Source of the DNA: Turnera subulata
Taxonomy: Eukaryota; Streptophyta; Magnoliopsida; Malpighiales; Passifloraceae
Assembly: GCA_028386065.3 (NCBI GenBank)
Contig: JAKUCV010001094.1
Span: forward strand, 127,245-191,244
Direction: 5' to 3'
Length of the DNA stretch: 64,000 nt
Both the position numbers and the translations under genes were made by a program. The notes below the pieces were generated by a model that saw only the letters and a list, made by a program, of their open reading frames with translations, made no database searches and had not been told where the DNA came from. Below are positions 10,906 to 19,733 of this stretch, in pieces (the stretch's first letter is position 1; each line of letters starts with the position of its first letter).

Positions 10906-12306
10906 GAAGACATTGCCATTGCGTCTTCTGAAATGAACAAGATGAGAGCCCTAACAATCGGAAAACAATGAAGATGGCGGTGAGAACGATGACTGAGACA
11001 CAATGAGAAGATAATGGAGAGGGTTAAGGAATAATGGTGAAGATGATAATGGAGATGATGCATTCTAAGGGGTGAAAAATGACCATAGATCACATTGTTG
11101 AATACGGACAAAATGACCATCAAGAATTGGGAGAAGCGGGGTAGTTGTCCTTTAGAGTCCAGAAGTTAAGTAGAGTCAAGAGGGACGATAGCTAATTTCT
11201 ATGTCTAATAATCGACAGTGTCATTGTCTGTACTTTAATTTTTCACATAAGGAATAAAACTTTGATTTCCTTACCTTCTGTGTATATGTGGCAAAGTGTG
11301 CACGACTTCATGATATTCCATTGGATTAATCTAGGAGACCATAAAACGAACTACGAAGACCTGATTCAATGGATGTAATCCGACCCTACCTAGCATATAT
11401 CTGATTAACCCCAGCTGATTCCTAAAGACCCACCCGCACTAGCCTTCAAACACATACCCATGTTGACACCTGAGTTACCTCAGCTGAACTCCATGTTGAT
11501 TCCATTACATCCACCGTGAACACTTGTCTAGAAAAATTTGCTTCCTAAGAAATGAATCTAGTTTCCAAGAAAGTTATGCCTAATTGCACCTGCTTAAAGA
11601 AGACGTCACCCTCCTCAAAAATAAAGAAAGAAAAAGAGAAAGGAAAGAAAAAAGAGAGGGAGAAAAGTGAGGAAAGGAAGTAACATTGGTGCCTAAATGT
11701 TGATTCATTATCCATCATCAGAAACCGGAGAGAGAAGAAGAAATCATAATAAAGAAGACAAGTGTTCCCTCACCTGACCTATCACATTAAACACCTCAAA
11801 CCAAACACTAATCCCGATAAATACCTCAAGCCAAACACCACATCCAGAGATACGTAGATATTCTGGCAACGGGCCCGGTCTATAAATTATGGTTCCCAGA
11901 TTGATTCAATGGAAAGATTGGAGTCATCGTCAGATAGACACACCACACTGTTGATTGTACCCTTAGTGTCCAGCCCTCTTTTGTAGCCATGGGGTTCCTT
12001 CCTTTGAACATATATTTTAGGTCATCATAAAGCTATCAACGTCAGTCAAGTCCGTCTCTCTCCAAATATCCATTCTGAATTTGGTCATCAATGGTCATGC
12101 ATCTCCTATCGTCTCCCAATAGCAATCTGGTTTCCCTCTATCCCTTCACTGAAATTGATAGCCTACCTCTCCGTTAGTCAACCGAGTATACCCAGCCCGA
12201 GCGGTCTTGTTCTTTCCCAGACTTCATGGTCTCAATATTCTGTGTCTATGGTTGCTATCCTCACGAGGAGATAGAAAAAAAAAGGAAAAAGAAAGAAAAA
12301 TATTCC

Positions 12307-12450
12307 GCTAGGTTGAAAACCCAAAAGGGCAGCCTAGGAAAAAGTTAGGACAAGCCTGCTAGGTTGAAAACCCGAAAGGGCGGCCTAGGCAAAAGTTAAG
12401 ACAAGCCTGCTAGGTTGAAAAACCACACGGGCGGCCTAGGCAAAATTTAA
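12307..12450 (+). repeat. 51-bp tandem repeat, nearly 3 copies
   Basis: GCTAGGTTGAAAACCC starts at 12307, 12358 and 12409; each unit continues with AAAGGGCGGCCTAGGC and AAAGTTA.GACAAGCCT. Confidence 0.85.
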
Positions 12451-13342
12451 GGGTAAGGGGAATTGGGGATAGAAGCCAACAACAAGGGGAATCTATGGGG
12501 TAGACAACATCATTATGAAGACAATTCATTTGGGTAGTCAGGAGCAAGCATTTAGGCAGATCGCCTCTATCTATTTTTCAAGGAGTATCTACTCATCCAT
12601 TGATTTCATTTTGTGGTCTTCATCCATTAAACCTCTTCAACAAGGGATGTTCACTTGTGGGGTCCTAGCTAAATGATTAGGTTCAAAATCATTGGGAATC
12701 CTTCTCTTGGAAGTTTTTTGTGATTTTGATGGGATAACTCGATTTTTCTCAAAATTGCTTAACTTTCCTCTTAGATCGAATGATTTTCAATACTCATGAA
12801 CCATACTAGGGGCACTTGCATCTGAACTCACCATATGGCAATGAGATTGCACTTACATCCATACATGGCACTTGCATGCATGGGAAAGGGGAGAGAAGAG
12901 TGAGAATGGAAATTCGAAAGGGAAAAGGGGAAAATATTTCATAAGCACTTGCATCCAAAAACAAGTGTGTAGAAACTAGGGGCACCCTCATGCATAGAAG
13001 AGATGAACACATTTTAGACATGTTCATACATCACTTACATGGAAAACCTGGAGTTCCTTGATAAAGTAGATTCGGTTGGGGACAAATGATTAATGAGGGA
13101 GACAACAACATGAATTCATCACTTGATGTAGACCTACACTTCCTAGGGTTATTAGCTGAAAGGGCATGGCATGAACAATTCTTGTAGATAATGAGAATTG
13201 TGGGCAAGGGGCATGTCATGCCTTATTTCTCTAACTTGTCAAGCTGACATCACGCAATAGAGGGACATCTACCATAAGAATAAACCCACAACATGACATT
13301 AGGGGCACGGCGGGCTCAAGATCCGTATTAATGAGGTTGCAA

Positions 13343-13599
13343 GGGGCATGCTACCCCATCTTTGGAGTTAAATTTCTGGGGCATGCTACCCCATGATTTG
13401 TTTTCGGGGCATGCTACCCCTCTTAAGTGAATTGTTTTCCCGGGATACATCGCCCCATGTTTTGAGTCAAGCTCTCCGGGGCATGCTACCCCATGCGGAT
13501 TTGAGACTTGCTTGGGGCATGCTACCCCGTAAGGTTTGAGCTAGTCATTGGGCATGCTAACCCGTTCAGGAGATAATACCTATTGGGGCATGCTACCCC
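13343..13599 (+). repeat. Array of the quasi-palindrome GGGGCATGCTACCCC
   Basis: Six exact copies start at 13343, 13379, 13407, 13478, 13514 and 13585, with degenerate ones near 13440 and 13548. Spacers differ in sequence and length, so the 15-mer is the conserved part. Confidence 0.8.
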
Positions 13600-14029
13600 A
13601 CTCTAGTTTATTAATTCCCAAGAGCGTGGCTAGCCCACCTATTGGACCAAGGGTTGAGACACCCGAGATTATTCTAAACGAGAGGCATACTAGACCTCAC
13701 CTTTCCGGAACCATGACTAGATCATGCTTTGGGCATCATGCCCTACCCCTAGAATTTTGAACCAGGGGTATGATGTGCCGCATTTAGGCAAGGGACACGA
13801 TACACCTCATCTCCTTCAAACCTACTAGGGAACTCGGAGACACGAGAGACGTGAGCCATAAGCAACCCATCAAATCCAGTACCTAGGGGCATGTTATCCA
13901 TACCACCCTGAACCGGTAAGACAATGAGAGAACCCGAGACACCCAGACATGAGATACCTAGAGACAAGACAACTGAGCCATGAGTGAAAAGCTGACGACC
14001 CAACCCTTGCAACCCAGAGAGGAGTTAAC

Positions 14030-15170
14030 CCAAAGCTAGGACTCGATTCCTGCAAGTTGTGAAATGAGAGAACCCTGATGAGAGAAAACCTTGAGGGATT
14101 CCAGATATGAGGAGACCTAGAGCTGAGATACCTAGAAGCCGGGACCTAGCTCCCGCAAACTTTGAGAAACAAACCAAAAGCCGAAACCTAGCACCCACAA
14201 GCCATGAGACAAGGGAGACCATGTGAGAAGCCACCCAGGGAAAATCAAACCAAAGCCGAAACCCAACGCCCGCAAACCGAGAGATAAGGGAGATCAGACA
14301 TGAGGAAACCTAGATACCCAGAGATGAGCAAAACCCTTGAGACGAGTGAACCTAAAGCCGGGACCTAACACCCGCAAACTAGATGAGTGCAGACCCAGGT
14401 GTGAGGAAACCTAAACATGAGAGAAAACAAGAAGAGAGACCAACCCGATATGTGGGAAACCAGAAGAGAGCAAACTCAAAGCCGAGGCTCAGTCCTCCCA
14501 AACCTTGAGATGAGAGTACCCCGAAGAAAACGAGAGATGTGCAAGCCAAAAGCCGGGACTTAGCACCCGCAAAACGTGAGATGAGAGACCAGACATGAGG
14601 TAAAACCAGAGTTGAGACATCCAAAAGCCGGGACTGAGCACCCACAAGCCTTGAGAAAAAAACTAAAGCTGAGACCGAACCCCCACAAGCCTTGAGATAC
14701 AAACCAAAGCTGGGACCGAGCACCCGCAAACCTTGAGAGACACATCAGAAGTCGGGACCTAGCACCCTCAAACCGAAAGATGAGAAAACTGAGCTATGAA
14801 GGACAGACATCCCAAAATCTAGGACCGAACTCTCGCAAACCTAAGAAGATACCAAGGGACAGACATCCCAAAATCGAGACCCAACACCTGCAAACCTTAA
14901 GGGATAAACAACCTTAAGAACTGATACAAGCCTTAACGGACAGGAATCCCAAAACCGAGACTGAGCTAACACAAACCTTGAGGGACAGATATCCCTAAGC
15001 CGAGACTAGACCTGAGAGAAAGCCAAGGGACAGATATCCCAAAGACGGCATGAGGCTCCCGCAAACCTTGGGACAGATATCCCAAAGCCGGCACGTGGCT
15101 CCCGCAAACCTTCGGACAGATATCCCAAAGCCGGGATGTGGCTCCCGCAAACCTTGTGAACCATTGAGTT
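14030..15170 (+). repeat. Degenerate repeats with AAGCCGGGACC and CCCGCAAACC
   Basis: About fifteen units of roughly 50-70 bp contain AAAGCCGGGAC, then CTAGCACCCGCAAACCTTGAGA. The last units (from 14930) switch to GGGACAGATATCCCAAAGCC, which itself contains the palindrome GGGACAGATATCCC-like core. Confidence 0.65.
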
Positions 15171-15229
15171 CCCAGGGAGGACGATAAAATCCCAACTTAG
15201 CAAAGATGAGATGAATCTTTGCTGATGAC

Positions 15230-15429
15230 CTGATAGATGAGATGATTCTATCACAAACCTTGGGATGAGATGATTCCCAAAACTCTGGGATGGGATGATT
15301 CCCGGTAACCAACAACCTTTGGATGAGAAGATTCCCAAAACTCCGGGATGAGATGATTCCTGGTAACCAACAACCTTGGGATGAGATGATTCTCAAAACC
15401 CCGGGATGAGAAGATTCCTAGTAACCAAC
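15230..15429 (+). repeat. GGATGAGATGATTCC tandem repeat, split by COP-W
   Basis: Units of about 57 bp read GGGATGAGATGATTCC, CAAAACTCCGGGATGAG, then TGGTAACCAACAACCTT. The array resumes at 23944-24037 on the other side of COP-W, confirming the insertion point. Confidence 0.75.
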
Positions 15430-16948
15430 TATTAGTGTAATATGCCCAAAAGCCAATGTATGGATGATTGTATAGAGTCTTGTATACACTTTGAGGTTAT
15501 TCCAATAAATATCATTTATGAGATAAGCGCTTGAACATATTTATAACCCTAGAATATTTCGATATTCTTAAATGTCCCTAGTCGATTATTATTATGGATG
15601 GGTTGTAATAATACATTAAGACTAGCGTATGTTGAGAATTGCATATGTGATATGAATTCTACATACCGGTACAAGTTAGAGAACTTGTGGACTGGACCGA
15701 CCCACATAAGAACGCTACATGGAACGTTGTATGTTTGTCGATAGCGGTTCTTATATGTATTGTCCCTAGACCTGCGATTGTCAAGGTTCCCAGCATATGA
15801 GTCGTATATTTTGATATTACTCTTGGCTATTTCGTAAATGAATAGACTTAGTGTAATCATTGGGTATGCAATAAGTGTGTAGTGGGTTTTGTATGATCCA
15901 GAGGGGATTCGTCCAACCCATATAACGAATATATTATCGGATGGTTTCTTGATGGAGTTGAACTGTAAATGCACGGCCGTGCTCGGATTATGATATGTGA
16001 TATCATGAGTATCCGTTTTACACAGTTAACTCGAGGATCAAGAAACCGAGATTAAACATATACGAGATTGACATAGTCCATGTCTCGTGTTTAATCTTGA
16101 TAATCGGACGAAGGGACTATGACATGTTTGCGAGGCATATGAATCAGTACTGATCTTGTCGTTCGGGTAGCAATGATGTGTTGCTAGACACCGCTCTTTG
16201 CTTATAATTGCAAAATGAGATTTTACAATTATTGTCGGACGTTACAAGTGCCTACAAGGTCACACACATAGAGCCGTTGACTCGAGCAGGTGGTTGAACC
16301 ATGGTTGGACCATGGTTCGACTGAGTGTGGTTGGACCGTGGTTGTACCAGGGTCATTTTGGTTCAATAACTATATGAATTATTGAACCAAAGATAGTGCT
16401 GTGATGTGTGATAATGCATTAGTGGTGGACAAATGATAGTGAGTGTCATTATCATGCTCTTATGGGCCATGATGTTTGCCATTAGTCTAATTAACTAATG
16501 CATTATGTGTGAGTGGATTTTTGAGTGGAGTAATCTGATCACTCTCATCTTTTCTTCACTCTAGTGTGTTGAGTTTTTCAGACTTGAGAGCTTCAGAAAA
16601 TACACACATCACACTGTTCCTCTTGAGAAAGAAAAGGAGACCAAAACACCACACAGCTCCCGGAAATACGCAGCTAGCACCGTGTTTCGGAAGAGCTCGG
16701 GTTGGAGATCGTGAGACAATTCCCGCCAACAGTCACGGTTCGTGTGGATATCGTAGAGGAGCAAGACGTTCATCCAGCTCTTGCTGATTCGCACCTCCAG
16801 TTGGGTGAAAGATCCTAACCGTTACAGGTACGTAAAATTCTTATAACTCGGTTTAGCTATTTTTCACTTGGATCCTCCATGTGTATCCGGTTTTCCGCTG
16901 CATTTATGCTTGCATTTGAGTGTCAATTGCATGTCTCGGATACTTATA
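15430..16948 (+). repeat. COP-W 5' LTR
   Basis: It starts TATTAGTG (TGTTAGTG in the 3' copy) and ends GGATACTTATA. A cluster of GGTTGGACCATGG-like repeats lies at 16295-16360, in the likely U3. A 141-codon minus-strand frame is present in both LTRs simply because they are direct repeats. Confidence 0.9.
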
Positions 16949-16949
16949 A

Positions 16950-16966
16950 TGGTAGCAGAGCCACCT
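16950..16966 (+). promoter_or_regulatory. COP-W primer binding site
   Basis: TGGTAGCAGAGCCACCT lies one base after the LTR and resembles the initiator tRNA-Met complement (TGGTATCAGAGC). Confidence 0.8.
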
Positions 16967-18473
16967 TGTGAAGTTCTAAACCGAATTATATGTGCATATG
17001 TGTGATATGCCATGTTGATTATGTGTTCATATGATTATATGATATAGTATGAACATGGTAGTATATGTGACATGCTAGGATCATTAAGTATATGTGATAT
17101 GCTAGGCTCATTTTGGTGTATATGATATGCTGAATTTCTTGTGCACATGTTGAAGTTCATTTTAGTGTATGTGATATGCTGAGATGTTTGTGCATATATG
17201 ATATGTTAGGATTTCAATTTTGTAAACATGAAACATGTTGATGTTGTGGTTTTGTCAAAAGAGTTTTGACAACAAGAACTTGATTGGTATGTGATATCAA
17301 TCAAGGTGTTCTTGGCAGTAAGTCGAAGAGTTCGACTAGGAAAAACCGAGTGTCGGTCTCGGCCATAACATCGATGTTTGTGAGACAAACATCGATGTTA
17401 GCATGGAGTTCAGCCTTGACCGAGCCTTCATAACATCGATGTTGTGTGACCAACATCGATGTTCTGATGAAGGTCGGTCTCGGCCGAACGTTTATAACAT
17501 CGATGTTGTGTGACCAACATCGATGTTCTCATGCAAAACTCTCACAACATCGATGTTATTTGAGCTCGGCCGAATTGGTTTGAAATTCCAGAACTTTCAT
17601 AACATCGATGTTGAAGATTCCAACATCGATGTTCTTGAGTTCCAGGAGTGCAAACATCGATGTTTAAGTTCAACATCGATGTTAAAATGCTTCTGCCAAA
17701 AACTTGAATTTTCAGAATCTCAACAACATCGATGTTGAAAGTTCAACATCGATGTTATTGAGCTACTGCCAAATTGTTTGGAATTCAAGTTACTCACAAC
17801 ATCGATGTTTAAATGTTAAACATCGATGTTATTGAGCCTCTGCCAAAGAGTTGGGAGAATTAGATTCTCACAACATCGATGTTCAATGATAAAACATCGA
17901 TGTTTACTTGTAATTTTGGTTTCCAAATTTACAAACATTAATGAATGATTCATCAAGAACTTGCATGTAATGTATAGGAATAATATGTTGATGCAAATAT
18001 TAAGTTCTTATGTTGCCTTCCCTGATAAGCACTCATCATTGCTTAGATCAACAATAGGTAGGTTTTGCCAAAGCAAGGTGCCTTTGTTTATCCTAGCAAG
18101 GTGCGACGCGATAATTGTAATATCGGAACTGCTTATTATGGTGTTTGAACCTAACTAAGTCATCTTAATAGGATTAACGACTTAGAGGCAAGGAGTTGAG
18201 CTTAGTCTATTAGATAGACAAGAACAAGTGTTGTTCACTCAACTATCCAAGAGTTACATGAGATGTAATTGACAAGAGTTGTCTACCTAAATAACTATTG
18301 AGTTAAGTGATCAGCCAAAGCTGATTTATCTTGTAGTGAAATATGGATCTTGGCCTACTTATATGATTGTCTTGATTTATATAGTAGGAGCATCATTTAA
18401 TAGAATTCCTTGTTAAATGATTTTGTATGCATGACTCTTATATGTGTGAGTTGATCATTGTTGTAGAATATCC
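16967..18473 (+). other. COP-W long leader
   Basis: This 1.5-kb stretch between PBS and gag has no supported coding frame. Degenerate GTATATGTGATATGCTAGG repeats fill 16995-17215, the AACATCGATGTT array fills 17367-17904, and the remainder (17905-18473) is AT-rich unique sequence. Confidence 0.7.
17367..17904 (+). repeat. Paired-palindrome array AACATCGATGTT (17 copies) in the COP-W leader
   Basis: Seventeen exact copies, eight pairs plus one single. Partners in a pair are 7-11 bp apart; pairs are 25-50 bp apart, often with an interval like GAGCTACTGCCAAA. The same interval occurs in the SIRE-Y LTR arrays. Confidence 0.9.
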
Positions 18474-19574
18474 ATGGCACAAAACACTAGCACAATCTCA
18501 CTGCGATTGGTCCTTGAGAAGGAAAAGTTGAATGGAAGTAACTTCCTAAAATGGTATCAAAACTTGAGGATAGTCCTCAAACAAGAAAGGAAACTGTATG
18601 TCCTCGAAGGGCCAGTTCCAAATGAACCGGCGCCTAGTGCTCCAAGGGAAAAAAGGGATTCTTACAAGAAGCACATTGATGATGCATTAGATGCATCATG
18701 CCATATGCTTGTAAACATGGACTCTGAGCTTCAGAAGCAACATGAGAAAATGGGGGCGTTCGATATTATCGAACACCTAAAGATGCTCTTTGAGGAGCAA
18801 GCAAGGCATGAGAGGTATGAGACCTCTATAGCATTATTCCAATGCAGGATGACTGATTCATCACCCGTGAGACCTCATGTGCTTAAGATGATCGGTTACA
18901 TTGAGAGCCTTGAGGGTCTTGGATTTCCTTTGCAGAAGGAGTTGGCTGTTGACCTAGTCCTACAATCGTTGCCGGATAGTTACAGCCAATTCGTTATGAA
19001 CTTCAATATGAATCATCTTGACAAGTCGTTGTCAGAGTTGCTCAACATGTTGGGAACAGCTGAGCAACAGATGAGGACCAACAAATCCAACAGCATATTG
19101 ATGCTTGCTGGTGGCAAAGGAAAGGGTAAAGGCAAGATGAAGAAACCAGCCAAAAAGTTTGGTGCATCTTCTTCACGAGTGCTGACGCCCAAGGGTGGTG
19201 TGGCAAAGGAAGGTCAATGCTTCCATTGCAAGAAGTCGGGTCATTGGAAGCGTAACTGCCCTGTTTATCTTGAGGAGATGAAGAAGAAGAAGAGAAGTGA
19301 GACTTCCACTTCAGGTATATTCGTTATAGAAGCGAATATCTCCATCTCTGCATCATGGGTATTAGATACCGGATGTGGTTCTCACATTTGTGTAAATGTG
19401 CAGGAACTAAGAAAGAGTAGGAGATTGGCAAAGGGTGAGATAGACCTGCGCGTGGGAAATGGAGCAAGGGTTGCTACATTAGCCGTAGGAACTTATTTTC
19501 TTACCTTGCCGAGTGGTTTGGTTTTGGAACTAAATGATTGTTATTATGTACCAACCATAAGTAGAAATTACTAA
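18474..19574 (+). CDS. COP-W gag-protease ORF
   Basis: The 366-codon frame starts at ATG 18474 (MAQNTSTISLRLVLEKEKL). Residues 1-200 form a UBN2-type gag region (FLKWYQNLRIVLKQERKLYV, QLPDSY-like LQSLPDSYSQF). A basic GKGKGKGKMKK stretch precedes a CCHC knuckle, CFHCKKSGHWKRNC, near residue 250. The protease motif WVLDTGCGSHIC follows near residue 296. The protein would build particles, bind RNA and process the polyprotein. The frame ends with TAA just after YYVPTISRNY, where related elements continue into integrase, so the full Gag-Pol cannot be made. I infer a damaged joint, not a natural stop. Confidence 0.88.
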   Translation: MAQNTSTISLRLVLEKEKLNGSNFLKWYQNLRIVLKQERKLYVLEGPVPNEPAPSAPREKRDSYKKHIDDALDASCHMLVNMDSELQKQHEKMGAFDIIEHLKMLFEEQARHERYETSIALFQCRMTDSSPVRPHVLKMIGYIESLEGLGFPLQKELAVDLVLQSLPDSYSQFVMNFNMNHLDKSLSELLNMLGTAEQQMRTNKSNSILMLAGGKGKGKGKMKKPAKKFGASSSRVLTPKGGVAKEGQCFHCKKSGHWKRNCPVYLEEMKKKKRSETSTSGIFVIEANISISASWVLDTGCGSHICVNVQELRKSRRLAKGEIDLRVGNGARVATLAVGTYFLTLPSGLVLELNDCYYVPTISRNY

Positions 19575-19733
19575 AGACAAAGAACAGAACTGTTCTTTCC
19601 GAAAAGTAAACATTATTTCCTGTTAACAACAAGGTAAATAAAGTTACTACAAATAATACCACCACGCATAAATTCGTTGCCAAACATACAAGAATTGGAT
19701 CTTTGGCGCTAGATATTGCAATTATGCTTCTAG
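19575..19733 (+). other. COP-W degenerate joint between protease and integrase
   Basis: About 160 bp with stops in all forward frames replace the pre-integrase linker expected between VPTISRNY and the HHCC finger. Nothing else is recognisable. Confidence 0.6.

Larger units (their letters stand above)
8695..15429 (+). other. LARD-X internal region, noncoding
   Basis: No open frame longer than about 130 codons has a recognisable motif. From left to right: unique-looking leader (8715-9970), GA-rich GAGCCGA repeats (9975-10905), mixed sequence with AAAGAAAAAG tracts (11600-11700), a 51-bp tandem repeat (12307-12450), a palindrome array (13343-13599), degenerate repeats with AAGCCGGGACC and CCCGCAAACC (14030-15170), and GGATGAGATGATTCC repeats (15230-15429), into which COP-W inserted. 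Confidence 0.65.

Noticed and set aside
15549..15974. 141-codon minus-strand ORF repeated at 22543-22968
   Set aside because: It lies in the two LTRs of COP-W, so the similarity comes from the direct repeats; no domain, and it is antisense to the element.
16950..16966. tRNA gene suggested by TGGTAGCAGAGCC words
   Set aside because: These are primer binding sites next to LTR ends; no cloverleaf can be formed from the surrounding sequence.
17367..17904. CRISPR-like look of regularly spaced short repeats
   Set aside because: Repeats are 12-bp palindromes in pairs with short, similar spacers inside a plant retrotransposon; no cas genes and the wrong kind of genome.
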